NCBI RefSeq assembly: GCF_030704535.1
Contig: NC_081820.1
Coordinates: 24,112,001 to 24,176,000, forward strand
Source: Vitis vinifera
Lineage: Eukaryota; Streptophyta; Magnoliopsida; Vitales; Vitaceae
Length of the DNA stretch: 64,000 nucleotides
Reading direction: 5' to 3'
This document shows, one piece after another, positions 29,570 to 41,849 of this stretch (position 1 is its first letter; each line of letters starts with the position of its first letter). The position numbers and the translations under genes are program-made. Below the pieces are notes generated by a model. That model was not told the origin of the DNA and made no database searches. It worked only from the letters and a program-made list of their open reading frames with translations.

Positions 29570-30873
29570 GGAAGAGTTAACTTCATGCATTTTCTGACTC
29601 ATTTCTCTCGACCAAATCCTAAATGCAAAGTATGGGAGAAAATGATAGGTTCCCACCCTTTCCATCAAATCTGAGAATAACTCTCCTGCATCAACTGGAC
29701 CAGATTCATCTGAAGAGGCTTTGATCTGGAGCGAAGAAAACCTGTTGGAATCTGTTTCACAGAGATTATCATTATTCATTATGCACACGGTTTTCCAAGA
29801 GATGAATCTTCATGAGACAATTGCTACATTTTTTAAGATACAAATGGTAGGAAATCACAACAGAAATTCCAGTATATTATGGAACCAGCATGTCAGGTCG
29901 TCTATGTCTCAATCCTATCTGGAGAACATAATGCCATCCTTCTCATTTACCAGAAAAATTGTTAAACCCCACGAGAAAGAAGATGCTCACACCCACCTCA
30001 CGCTAAGATCATCATACTTTATTTGTTCAGTTCCACTGGATTTACCATTTGGTATGGTATTCACTAAAGTTTTATCTAACTTATGATTTAAAATATTGGT
30101 CATAAACATGATTTTATAAAAATCCACAAAATCCCCATTCATTTTAACCCCAAAAAGATACCAGCCCCGGAGCTGAAACGGCTCTCAGTAGAGAACTGAG
30201 AGACAGCACTCCAACATTGGGCTTCTAGTTCAGTAATTCAAAATTTCTCCCACACATTTATGGGAAAAAAATATTGGATGAAGGGAACTCTGTGATCAAC
30301 TAATCAAAGTCCTGGAAAAGAAGTTCCACCTTTAATAGATTTGAACTGATAAGCTTTAGAATCAACAACAACCCCTCAATCTATAAAGCTTTAAGTAGCT
30401 ATCTTTTCACCAAAAAATAGAAAAAGAAGCCAAAATCTCTAACCCTTCTCTGACTAACTTCTTACAATAGACGCAGTATCTTGGAGTAATCTTTCAAAAA
30501 ACCAAGCGTGGATATTGCTTGGGTCCATTGGGTACTCAATTTCGAGAAGGGGTTTGGTATTTTAGCAAATTCAACAAAGCCCAAAATTTCCAACAAAAGT
30601 ACACTGCAGCTTTTAGGGCATAGCTATCTGAACTACGGCTGAAACCCAATAAATTCTTCGCAATTTTAAATCAACAAAACACAGAGACATTCTAGAAAAA
30701 TTGAAATTACCCAGTACCCACATCATTCATCAACCGTATTTTCTGGGTTTGTAAAATCCAGCTTAAAGCTATCGAAGGAGCAAAGATTCCATAACAATTC
30801 AAACCACGATTAACCAATATACAATTCAGTAGAACGGATGCCTTGTACATAAACAAATTACTATGCAATGTTG
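29570..30873 (-). pseudogene. Partial duplicate of CURT1A (exon 2 plus intron 1 sequence)
   Basis: These 1.3 kb align with 34010-35340. They contain an exon-2-like block (29657-29751) with intact acceptor and donor and the same protein reading (RFSSLQIKASSDESGPVDAG), followed by intron 1 sequence. The similarity stops just before exon 1. Exons 1, 3, 4 and 5 are absent, so it cannot encode CURT1. The left edge is fused directly to the upstream region of chitinase copy 3. It is a direct-orientation truncated copy lying 3' of the parent gene. Confidence 0.85.
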
Positions 30874-31919
30874 ATTTTCCAAATTAAGTTTGTTTATATG
30901 CAATTTTTGTCACATACTTGCATCTCTATGGTTGTACACTTGTAGAACATCTAACTGCATGTGTCAAGTTCTGGTTTTTATGGGAAAGCACCACCTATAC
31001 TTTGGCGATGAACTCATAAATTCATAATATTATTCAAGACTTTGTCTAGCTGACATGTTTGGGACTAACTGTAACCCAGTGGTCGTTCACTACCATAGGC
31101 TGGCCACAAATTTTCAACTTTTCATTCTTTCGGGCCTATTTATCAGTTCATTTTCAGGCCAGAAAATCCCTCATTCCATCAACTCAATGTTTGCTCTTTA
31201 CTGGGTCCAGACCCGGTCATCTTTGTTCCTCATGTATGGTTTCTGTTTCTAGGTTCTCATGAGTGCACTGATTGCTACCTTTTTGTTTTCTTCTCTAGTT
31301 TTTTTTTTGCTCTTGCCTCCGGTCTATCTTCTCACATTTCTTTACTCCTTGCTTCTGAACAATTTTATTTTATTTTCGATGGTTTATCATTCTGTACCTT
31401 CAGACACAATAAGAATGTGTTTGACAGTGATTATAGAAAATGTTTTTAATATTTCTAATGTTTAAAATTTTTTATTTTTTAAGTATTAAAAATACTAGAA
31501 ACAATTATGAAAATCACTATTAAATACATTCTAAGTCTCCTAGTCTCTTTACAAAATTTGTGCAACAATATATGCATCAATCAAATATCATCCCAGAATC
31601 ATCTCTCAGTTCATGATAGGATTCATGCGTTAGTCCATTTATAGATTTAGAATAGGCCAATTAAGAATGAAATTGAAATAATTATCTAAGACTTTCTAGG
31701 TATAGTGGTAGAGTGGAAAGGATATCTAATAGATTTCAAGTAGTGGATAAAGATTTCTTGAATTTAGTTGCATTTAAAATATTTCTTCTCAATATTGATA
31801 GATTTTCTAAGATGAATCAGCCATATGTTTCTTTTTTCGGCTAAGCTTATTCAGCTTTATGATTTTTTTTTACTAAAATCCTGTTGACATTTTAGGAGCA
31901 AGAAGGAGAATCACAGATT
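30874..31919. other. Intergenic spacer
   Basis: Non-repetitive intergenic DNA with a Tourist-like MITE at 31413-31531. The short plus-strand frames at 31055-31465 have no recognisable content. No gene is seen. Confidence 0.4.
31413..31531. mobile_element. Tourist-like MITE (PIF/Harbinger type), 119 bp
   Basis: It is flanked by TAA target duplications (31410-31412, 31532-31534). The inverted ends begin GAATGTGTTTGACAGTGATT and, on the other strand, GAATGTATTTAATAGTGATT. It has no coding capacity. A sibling is at 55844-55956. Confidence 0.7.
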
Positions 31920-32350
31920 ATTTATGAAATGTAACAACCCTCTACATGAGATATTGTCCACTTTAGCTTTTACGGTTTTAAAATACATCCACATACTTAA
32001 GATGGGTTCTTTACATATATAGGAATTTCTCTCCAGATATGGAATATCACAATGATACCATGACATTGTGTTCGACAAGATTGCGATGCCATTTGGACAA
32101 ACACCCAATGCATGATTGATTGACATTGATATAATTTATTGCAACACACTCCTCCATATGGAATGTACAAATTGTATGCAAAAGGGAGCAAGTCATTTCA
32201 CGAAATGCTCAAAACCCAGGAACAATTGTGTGCTGATGGGGTTAAATCCAGACAACAAACATATAGCATGAGGGCTTTTGTGGTAGCATATAAGTAAATG
32301 CAAGAAGAACCTGTTTAAGTTGATTTTCTTAGTAGATATGCTAGCATAGT
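31920..32350. repeat. Unit linker segment (copy 2)
   Basis: This is a second copy of 8165-8580, with the same start and end. It places a chitinase-unit boundary fragment between the CURT1A partial copy and the CURT1A gene. It ends in the SINE insertion site. Confidence 0.7.
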
Positions 32351-32505
32351 TTTTTTTTCTTTGATATCCGTGGATGTCCGGTCTAGCTTACGCGCATCTT
32401 GACTAATCCCACGGGACCCTGAAGTTAATGACTAGGTAAACCTCCAATGGCCTTGAGGGGACTCGAACTGGTGACCATTGGGGAGCAAACCGAAGACCGG
32501 ACCAA
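32350..32505 (-). mobile_element. tRNA-derived SINE with 17-bp target duplication
   Basis: A 156-bp insertion is flanked by perfect direct repeats TAGATATGCTAGCATAG (32333-32349 and 32506-32522). On the minus strand it carries a pol III B-box (GTTCGAGTCCC, 32458-32468) and ends in an A-run at 32358-32350. The 3' body (GGATTAGTCAAGATGCGCG...) resembles the angiosperm Au SINE as I recall it. The other copy of this linker (8550-8580) lacks it. It is 190 bp beyond the CURT1A stop codon. Confidence 0.85.
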
Positions 32506-32711
32506 TAGATATGCTAGCATAGTTGAAGCTATTTGTGAAGAGAATTGCTAATTATATTTTCAAAAACAATCTGGTTGATACATCGACCACTACACAAGAA
32601 TATAGTACAGGATCCAAGTGTCTCTTATGAAGAACATTAGAATATCCATATCTTTTAGGATCAAGGATCATACAAAATGCAAAACATACTATTGCCTTGC
32701 AATTGGTGAGG

Positions 32712-35572
32712 CTATTCACTTCCTGAAATCTTTTTCTTCAATGCTTCAATATCTGTGGCCAGTTCCTTTCGGCTTGACTGGGAAAATAATCACAATTGTT
32801 AGCAACATGTAGTTTGCATTATAAGACCATAGATTATGTCAAAACAATATTAAAAGGAAATTGAACACATAAATCCATGAAGTATTAAGAACAAGTATGA
32901 CTTGCAATATTAGGAATTTTTTCCTTTTTTTTGGGATAAGAAAGTAATTAAAATTTACTAAAGTTTAAATAGCATGGAAGAAGCATTCACAGTGCCTGCC
33001 ACTATGGATCTGTCACGAATAATTAGAAGATAAGTTGCAGCAATTTTGTAATGATTTGTGAATTATTGAAAATAATGCCACAAATTGAGGTTAAACATGC
33101 TTAAAGAAGCACACTCATATAACTTGGACCTCCTAAGAAGTCAGAGATAGTTTAATATCATGCTTACAATCCAATTGTTTCTTAGACGACATATTTGATT
33201 TAGATTATGGAGTCACATTCGTGGCATAATATAGTCACTGGAGATGCTAATTTCAATATCAGACATGTCAATTCATAGAGAGGTTTTTCTGATTTTACCT
33301 TAAAGAGAAGGTATCGGTAGACAAACCATCCAGTATATCCAAGTCCCACCAACTCCATGACTTTTGGAAGCTGGCAAATGAAAGACGGATTAATTCAGAA
33401 GCTTTATATTCATTACCCAATTGCACATTGTTTATTAAAAATGACTGAAGAACAGTAAGATCACTTACCAAAGGGACCGAATTGATAGCACTAACAATGA
33501 TGGAAGACAGCCAAACTGCAACTATTGCCCCACCTCCATAGATAAAAACTGTGGATTTGTTTTCGAGTGCATCCCACTGTTAAAAGGTAAAGGAAATTTA
33601 GACAGAGGCTTATAATAAAATGGAAAAATATATAACTGATTGCTTGGGCAGTCAGACACGATCCCAGTCTTGAAAAAAAAAAAAGAAAAAAAGAAAACTC
33701 GGCACTCTATAACCTAGAGGCCATTGTTGTCGGTCTAGGAGTGTAAAGACCTACTAGATCCTGTAATCATAGATCAGAGGACAGACACAGTAATTAGGAT
33801 GGTGTTGCTTCCATTTTACTGAAAAATTGAAGGTAATTGTGATTCACCTTTATGCCTAGGTTTGTTACCTGGTAAAGGCTTAACCCGAGAAGGGTTGAAA
33901 CCATGTAGTACCAAAGGGTGATCATTCAGATATCAATGCTTATACCCATCAATGTTACACATTGTGATAAGTCTCATATGTGTGTAAAGACACCAAAATC
34001 CAATGGCCATAGGTAGAGTTAACTACATGCATTTTTCTGACTCATTTCTCACGACCAAATACTAAATGCAAAGTATGAGAGAAAATGATAGGTTCCCACC
34101 CTTTCCATCAAATCCGAGAATAACTCTCCTGCATCAACTGGACCAGATTCATCTGAAGAGGCTTTGATCTGGAGCGAAGAAAACCTGTTGGAATCTGTTT
34201 CACAGAGATTATCATTATTCATTATGCACACGGTTTTCCAAGAGATGAATCTTCATGAGACAATTCCTAAATTTTTTAAAATACAAATGGTAGGAAATCA
34301 CAACAGAAATTCCAGTATATTATGGAACCAGCATGCCAGGTCATCCATGTCTCAATCCTATCTGGAGGACATAATGCCATCCTCATTTACCAGAAAAATT
34401 GTTAAACCCAACGAAAAAGAAAACAAATGAACCAGGATGCTCACACCCAACTCAAAATATTAACCTCCACCTCACACTAAGATCATCATACTTTATTTGT
34501 ATCATTTTTTATTTGTTAAGTTCCACCGAATTTACCATTTGGCATGGTATTCACCAAAGTTTTATCTAACATATGATTTCAAATATTGGTCATAAACATG
34601 ATATAAAAATCTACAAAATCCCCATTCATTTTAACCTCAAAAAGATACCAGCCCCGTAGCTGAACTGCTCTCAAGAGAGACAGCACTCCAACATTGGGCT
34701 TCTAGTTCAGTAAATCAAAATTTCTCCCACACATTTAAGGAAAAAATATTTGGATAAAGGGAACTCTGAGATCAACTAATCAAAGTCCTGGAAAAGAAGT
34801 TCCACCTTTAATAGATTTTAACTGATATGCTTTAGAATCAACAACAACCCCTCAATCTATAAAGCTTTAAGTAGCTATCTTTTCACCAAAATATAGAAAA
34901 AGAATCCAAAATCTCTAACCCTTCTCTGACTAACTTCTTACAATAGACGCAATAGCTTGGAGTAATCTTTCAAAAAACCAAGCGTGGATATTGCTTGGGT
35001 CCATTGGGTACTCAATTTCGAGAAGGGGTTTGGTATTTTAGCAAATCCAACAAAGCCCAAAATTTTCAACAAAAGTACACTGCAGCTTTTAGGGCATAGC
35101 TATCTGAACTACAGCTGAAACCCAATAAATTATTCGCAATTTTAAATCAACAAAATACACAGACATTCTAGAAAAATTGAAATTACCCAGTACCCACATC
35201 ATTCATCAACCGTATTTTCTGGGTTTGTAAAATCCAGCTTAAAGATATCGAAGGAGCAAAGATTCCAGAACAAGTCAAACCACAATTAACCAATATACAG
35301 TTCAGTAGAACGGATGCCTTGTACATAAACAAACTACTATGCAATGTTGGTTTCTTGCATTTCCTACATTTTCTCAGCATCCAAACAGAGCTTGAAAACA
35401 AAAGGGAAAAAGAAAGAACGAGTGTACCTGAGAAAAGCTTGAGAGAAAGAGAAGAGGGGCGAGGTGGAAGATTAGGCAGAGAAGAGCGGGGATGAAACGA
35501 CGTCGACGGGAGGCGTGGCCTTGATATGGCTGCAACCATGGAAGACGCTCCTGCTGTGTAAGCTGTAGCCAT
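32712..35572 (-). CDS. CURT1A: CURT1A-type thylakoid curvature protein
   Basis: Five exons splice into a 161-aa protein: 35428-35572, 34100-34194, 33469-33576, 33299-33370 and 32712-32777 (stop TAG), all with GT/AG introns and consistent phase. Residues 1 to about 55 form a Ser/Pro-rich plastid transit peptide. Then come an acidic segment (SSDESGPVDAG) and the WDALENKSTV amphipathic region. Two membrane helices follow (YGGGAIVAVWLSSIIVSAI and MELVGLGYTGWFVYRYLLF), with a charged C-terminal helix ending KKKISGSE. This matches the order of Arabidopsis CURT1A. The family forms oligomers that bend thylakoid membranes at grana margins. Intron 1 is about 1.2 kb and is the source of the partial copy downstream. 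Exon 2's acceptor was chosen by reading frame because nearby AGs break it. Confidence 0.93.
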
Positions 35573-35579
35573 GGCAATG

Positions 35580-37017
35580 CCTCTCTCTCTCTCTCTTTCT
35601 CTCTCTACTTCCTCTCTCTAAAACCCTCTGTCCTCCACTCCTCCTTACGTGGTTGACCTCTCTGTCATTCATTACTGATATTTGTTTATTTATCCATGAT
35701 TTTTTCCCCTTTTTTCTTAAATTCAACAATGGAGTCATTGGATGACACGTGGAAATGGAGGACTCTGATTGGTGGGTTACCTAATCTAAAATCCACACTA
35801 CCCTCCACACCCTGTAGTTGTTTTTGTTTTTTTGTAGGGTACCCCACAGACTAAGCCCACTAGTCCCATCTTTTTCTCCTTTTAAACAAGGACAATCGGA
35901 AATCCAAACACAAGGGTATGTAATTGGACATGTGTTGATTTTTGGTACTCTTTGTTATAATTTAATTTAATTTAATAAATTAAAAATAATTGATAACATA
36001 ATTTATATTATACAGACAATAGTGTTTTGTACCGGATCCAAAAATTAAACTTTAATTCTTATAAATTATATAATTTACGAGGAGAATATAAAATATGAAG
36101 AGATTAATATATCTTTTAAAATTATTTTTTACCATAACAAATTTTTTTTTTAATTTTTTTTAATAATTATTCTAAAAATTTATTATTATTTTTTAAAATA
36201 TATCATTTAAAAAAAATAAATTTAACATATTTTTAGTTATCTTTTATATACACAATTTTTAAAATATATATTTTTTAAGATATTTGATTTTTAAATAATA
36301 ATAATAATAATAATAATAATAATTTATTTTTATTTTTTTTGGAAAATGATGTTTTATTTTTTTTCAAATCACTAAATTATATTAAATTTATTGAGGTTTA
36401 CAAAAGGAATAAAATTTAAATTAATACTTTTCTACTTTTTTTTTTTAATAACCAATAAAGGTCATTTCTAAAAAGATAAAAAATTTATATATTTCTTTTC
36501 AATTTTCACACTTGTTTTTAAGTTTTGAACTTAAATAGTAAACTTATATGGACCAAAACATAATTGTCCGTATATTATAATTCAAAATTAAAAATTATTT
36601 TGACAAATCAATTTAATAACTTAATTATATACATAAAGAAGCCTTCACGCCTTTAAAACATGTCTTACGTAGTTAAGAAAAATCCGTAATATAACATCAT
36701 AAATTTTCTCTTCTATCTGAACATTGTAACAAAATCATAAGTTATACACAATTCCTAAAAGCTTTTAAACCTTAAAATACTTGCTCAGGATATATACCTG
36801 TTGACACTAACAAATAGATTGTTAGGGCAATTTTTCTTTTCTCCTTTTTTTTTTTTTCTGTTATTTTTACTTTTTGAAATGAATAATTTATTTCATTAAA
36901 TTTAGTAAGAAATGCAGAGAAGTATAAATCAGGTCAAATATCACATGATATAAATTAATCATAAACCTGTTAGTTACTAGCATTCTAACAGTTTTTCATG
37001 TTAGCAAGTGAAAGAAA
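35580..37017. other. CURT1A upstream region and AT-rich spacer
   Basis: It starts with a CT-repeat (35580-35625) that fits the 5' UTR of CURT1A. An AT-rich stretch with an AAT microsatellite (36295-36322) and A/T runs follows. No gene is seen from 35740 to 37017. Confidence 0.5.
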
Positions 37018-39663
37018 AGTAGAACATTAAAATCATTTTACAGACAATTGCTACATCAGATGAGTGACAGAGGGTGTACAAATTTCTAATCCAGGTTAAC
37101 TTCCATGGAAGCATGTACCTGAAAGCTAGTTGTTATAACTTATAAAGCCTATATATGTATCATCTTCATGAACAACTATGTGCAAGCGGGTATTAATGGG
37201 GTTGCCTCAAGCAATGATCAAGTCACCAGAAAGTAAGTCCTTGAGACTGAGCTGGATTGAGTCCCATGATCTTGGGGGTCGGCATCATCACACTTCTTGG
37301 GGGTGACCGTTTCTTTGGGGCGATGGTCCTTCCTTTCTGATTGCTTTTTTTAGGAGTCTTGACTTAGGTTTCATTGCATTTGGTTGCTTGGGGGCCCAAA
37401 CTCTCTGCAAATCTGGAACCCAGTTTGTGAAAGATGCAATCTCCGAGCCCTTCCTCTCCTCTAATGAGTTTCAATCAACCCGTGGCCATGCTCCTCTCCC
37501 TTATATCTTTAGGGCTGCCATTTTCTGCAGAGATGTGTTCATTAGCTCTTTCACTGTCATCCATCTCATCTCTATCTGGTCTCTCTCCAGGATTGGTTGC
37601 TGTCCTCACTGTTGAGTAGGGGATTGGGGGATTCATCCTCATCACCAAACAGCAACAAGTCCATTCGAGTATAGATTTTATGGACTATATCTCCAAGAGT
37701 GTGAGAATACCTGACATTTTAGCAATTCAAACATCAATTAGTTCAACAGCTACTTGTCTCTTTTAAGTAAGAACAGAATGCTAGTATTAATATATTCAGG
37801 CATGTATTTGCATAGGATGCGATGAACAAGATGGGAGCATAAACAATCAGTTGTCTTCAAAATCACGTGGTATAAAAAACATAAATTAAGAGAACTCTTT
37901 CCCACCATTTTGGAGATCCATATAATTTGTCTGTGCTCCATGAATTAAATTTAGCTTCACTCTTTTTTTTATTCCCAGATATTTCAACATGATAGAAGCT
38001 AGACTCTTATCAGGAGTGTGGTGAACCTTACAAGGTTCCAAGATGAGGCATATAATTGTGATTCCAAAACAGAAATGTGATCTAATATAAGAGATTTTCA
38101 CCTTTTTCCACGATTCTGGAATGAGGATTTCCTCAACCCATGCTGGGCAATCCTAATGTGCAATTGGCATAGAAATTGCACATTCTGAACTTAAAATCCC
38201 CATCCCATAGAAATTGGAGTCCTAGTAGCAAGTTAAGTTGACAATGAAGAGCAAAGTATAATGTCCAACATGTGATAGGTTTTGACTCTCCTCAGATCTA
38301 GTATAACAGTCCTGTGAGTCTGTTGCATATAACAGTTCTTCATAAAATGTACTAATATTTGATTTAAATAGTTTTACAGAGTCAGTTGTGTTCCATCGTA
38401 TTCTTCAAATATACTGTGGTGTTTGTCAATCTCTTATTTCTCCTGTTTGTTCCTATCTGCTTTGAATTGCATCTATTTCCAAAACTCATAAAAAATTAAT
38501 GCAAAATAGAAATACCCACACAAAAATGTGAGTACATCACAAGCAAAGAGCATGAAATGATCTAAATAAGAAGTTTCAAACCCATCAAAATTTAAAAGTG
38601 ATGATTGTTTCAAGGGGATTGTGGTTCATGCACATGATAACAGACATCTGGCATAAAATAAGACAAGATTACTAATAGCTCAAGGAAGGGGTCCGCAGGA
38701 AATTCTCAAATAAAAGATTAGTAAGATATATAGAATAAATGCTTGTCTCTCGATAATCAAAGTCTGTGACTATCGCATTGAAGAGTCACTACTCTTTGTT
38801 GCCTTCTCAATTAACAGATAATTACAACATAGTAAATCATATTTTGCAACATAAGACTATATATCAATTCAGAAATATAGAATGTACATGTATACATGAG
38901 CATGTATGCACTTAATTTTATATGTATGTTTGAACAGAAAAATAAAAATAAAAATTGAACAGGAAGAACTGACAATTTGGGAGAAAGGTGCTTCCTGACA
39001 ATAACACTACAAGGAAGAGATATCTGAAGAATGACCACATCCTCAGCGACAATGCCTGAATGGCTTAAGATGGGGACCTAATACTTTCATAAGCAAAGGT
39101 TTTGTCAACTTAATTATATGTGTGATATGTTTACCTGCTTTTTATGATCTTTCCCACATAATTATCAAGGCTCCAATCACCAAAAAAGCCTCCCTGCAAA
39201 TGGCACTGGATAGTCTCTAACAGCAAGCAAATTTGCTTCACAAACTTTTGTTTTGTAGATTCTTCAATACTCAGTGAAACCCCTGAGCAAAGCATCTCCT
39301 TCTAAACAAAATCTGCTACTGATTTCTAGAGCTTACTAAGGAAAATTTTACAGCAATGGGAGGCAAAACATTGACTCCAGCTTATTAGAATGATAAAGCA
39401 ATAGTGTACTATGTGGATATGAAAAGGAGATAAGGATACTCTCTAACTATATTTTCTGAAGTCAATCTGGTTGATCTAGGGTCAGATGCTTCACAGGGTG
39501 CATCAAGATTTTTGTGCTTTGCTGCCAAATCCTTAGGCTCCTTTACTAGAAGTTTAATTAGTTCAACAGCTTTATCACCATAAGGATCATCTAGTTTTAC
39601 CTCAGCATTCTGATTCTGTGATGTTTCCATTTCAAACTTTCAATATAACCGGTGGATAGACTA
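37018..39663 (-). pseudogene. 5'-truncated duplicate of the Treslin-like gene
   Basis: This is collinear with 43688-46405 in the same orientation. It carries counterparts of exon 3 (about 37250-37700, with internal deletions and frame changes), intron 2, exon 2 (about 39146-39340) and the last 240 bp of exon 1 (39409-39655, reading METSQNQNAEVKLDDPYGDK). It has no 5' two-thirds and no promoter. The break at about 39663 is 38 bp from the stop codon of the PPR gene, so the duplication edge reaches almost to that gene's end. It is a host pseudogene. Confidence 0.85.
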
Positions 39664-39700
39664 TTTCCTGCACCTGAGGAGTACTCCCTGAAGGCTTGGC

Positions 39701-41737
39701 TCACCAATAATCACCACATGAACAAACACCATTGTAGAAATGGTGAAAACGATTAGTATCCCTGATAGTGATTTCACGCCCAACAATCTTGGAAATAAGC
39801 TTGGCAGCAATATGGCAATCCCCACAAACACGAAGATTCTTAGTAATCCTAATAGGTGATCCAGGGGCAGTATTTAGAATAGCAAAGGCAATAGCCAACT
39901 TCTCACTATGAACTGCTAAGTGGCATTCTTTATCCTCCTCTTCGACATCATGAAGAGCAGAATCTGTTTCAGGGACATAGCCTGCTTCTTTCATCTTCCC
40001 TACTGATACATCTAGCTCTTCATAGATCTGCTTGGACTGTGGATGTGATTGGTCACCAGCAAGAAAGGTGTGAACCCGATTGTCAAGCTCGAAGTTGCTA
40101 ACACCAGGCATTTTCTTGATTCCTTTAGTCTTCATGATTGATCTGACTGTTGTTACATCCTCCCATCTACCTGCCTTTGCATAAATATTGGATAACAAGA
40201 CATAATAGCCTGACTGCTCAGGACATAATTGGAAAAGTTGATCAGCAGCAAGAAGCCCGATTATCATGTTAGAATACACCCTACAAGCACTCAACAAAGC
40301 CCCCCAAACTCTTTCATTGGGTTCCATTGGCATCTGTTTGATGAAACCATAAGCCTCATCTACTTGCCCTGCACGTCCTAACAGATCTACCATGCAAACA
40401 AAGTGTTCTATCCGTGGAACTATCTTACACTCCTCAGTCATTAATTTAAAGTAGTATCTGCCCTCATCCAATAATCCTGCATGGCTGCAAGCTGAGAGAA
40501 CTGAAACAAAGGCAATGGAGTCGGGATTCAGACCCAAGTCTTGCATCCTTGAGAAGAGAGACACAGCATCACGGCCCTTCCCATTCATACCATAAGCTGA
40601 GATCATTGAAGTCCATGACACAACATCACGAAACTTCATTTGATCAAACACTTCCCTTGCATACTCTAAACATCCACACTTGGCATACATATCAATCAAG
40701 GCATTCTCCAATAGCAAATTTGGCTGAAGCCTCTTCCTAACAACGTATTCATGAATCCTCCTTCCAAGCAATAGAGCTGACAGATCCCCGCAAGCAGGAA
40801 GCACACTAGCAATACTGATTGCATCAGGGTCCACCGCATGATCTTCCATCTGTAAAAATATATCAACCGCTTCAGCAGGCATAGAATTATTCATGTAAAC
40901 TGCAATCATCACATTCCAAGAAACCAAACTCTTATTTGCCAACTTCATGAACATTTCCTTAACAAATGAAACATTGTCAAGACATGTATTAGTCACAGCA
41001 GGCAAGAGGCTAGCCATTGTACCAGCATCTGGTTTCAAACCCAACAACTCCATTTCTTTGCAAACCTCTAAGGCATCATCAAATTGCCCATTCCGTGCAC
41101 AACCGGCAACCAATGAATTCCATGAAACAACATCTCTACAAGGCATTTGATCAAGAACTCTACAAGCCTCCACCAAACAACCACATTTCCCATACATGGA
41201 AATTAACCCATTCCCTACAAACACATTCAAGTCAAGCCCAACTCTCACAACCGCAGCATGAATTTGCATACCAACCCACAAATCCTCTGACCCAGAAGAG
41301 GCTTTTAAGACACAAGGGTACGTATAATGGTCAGGATCAATCCCATGGCCGGCCATGTTCTTGAAAACAAGAAGAGCATCACTGTACAAATGGTTGTTCA
41401 CATAACTTCTTATCATAACATTAAAGAAAACAACATTCTTCTTAGGAATTTCATCGAATATGTGGCGAGTGGACCAGGGTTCTCCACAAACAGCATAAGC
41501 TCTCATCAATTTGATGCCAAGTGATGGGTTTGAGTGAAGATCATGATCAATGCAAATCTTGGAGTGGAGTTTTTTCAAATATTTGATGTCTGGGTTCTTG
41601 TCCAGTATTTGACCACACAAGTTTTCAGTAAGAACAACATTCTGTTGGGTGAATTTGGGTTTTTGGATTGATAAAACCAGGGTTTGTAACTGTTTCACAG
41701 CTGGGAAATGGCGGTAAAGAGGATTTATTGCTGTCAT
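39701..41737 (-). CDS. PPR-DYW organelle RNA editing factor
   Basis: This complete 678-aa single-exon frame is a PLS-class pentatricopeptide repeat protein. An N-terminal region (1 to about 70) is compatible with organelle targeting. PPR repeats follow to about residue 480 (for example VVSWNSLVAG, VVSWTSMISAYG, SLVSWNVMI), then E/E+ motifs (ERVWGALLSACR, GRWEDVTTVR). A full DYW deaminase-like domain carries HSEKLAIAF, CGDCHIAAKLIS and the terminal CSCGDYW, including the zinc-binding His/Cys set. Such proteins bind organelle transcripts site-specifically and support C-to-U editing. From memory it resembles Arabidopsis At3g49142. The Copia fossil and a promoter-like region lie upstream, and the Treslin pseudogene abuts the 3' end. 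The start Met gives the usual family N-terminus. Confidence 0.95.
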   Translation of the reverse strand: MTAINPLYRHFPAVKQLQTLVLSIQKPKFTQQNVVLTENLCGQILDKNPDIKYLKKLHSKICIDHDLHSNPSLGIKLMRAYAVCGEPWSTRHIFDEIPKKNVVFFNVMIRSYVNNHLYSDALLVFKNMAGHGIDPDHYTYPCVLKASSGSEDLWVGMQIHAAVVRVGLDLNVFVGNGLISMYGKCGCLVEACRVLDQMPCRDVVSWNSLVAGCARNGQFDDALEVCKEMELLGLKPDAGTMASLLPAVTNTCLDNVSFVKEMFMKLANKSLVSWNVMIAVYMNNSMPAEAVDIFLQMEDHAVDPDAISIASVLPACGDLSALLLGRRIHEYVVRKRLQPNLLLENALIDMYAKCGCLEYAREVFDQMKFRDVVSWTSMISAYGMNGKGRDAVSLFSRMQDLGLNPDSIAFVSVLSACSHAGLLDEGRYYFKLMTEECKIVPRIEHFVCMVDLLGRAGQVDEAYGFIKQMPMEPNERVWGALLSACRVYSNMIIGLLAADQLFQLCPEQSGYYVLLSNIYAKAGRWEDVTTVRSIMKTKGIKKMPGVSNFELDNRVHTFLAGDQSHPQSKQIYEELDVSVGKMKEAGYVPETDSALHDVEEEDKECHLAVHSEKLAIAFAILNTAPGSPIRITKNLRVCGDCHIAAKLISKIVGREITIRDTNRFHHFYNGVCSCGDYW

Positions 41738-41849
41738 AAATTTTGGAGTTTAGGCCTAAAAATATTTTCTACAAAATTTTCATGAAATATGAAAATATGT
41801 ATCAAAGGGAAACAAATCGTACTGTAATCTGGTATGATGACACAAGTTG

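Noticed and set aside
29721-30086. Plus-strand 121-codon frame near the chitinase array
   Set aside because: It is antisense to the CURT1A exon 2 copy and its intron, and it recurs at 34164-34430 because of the duplication.
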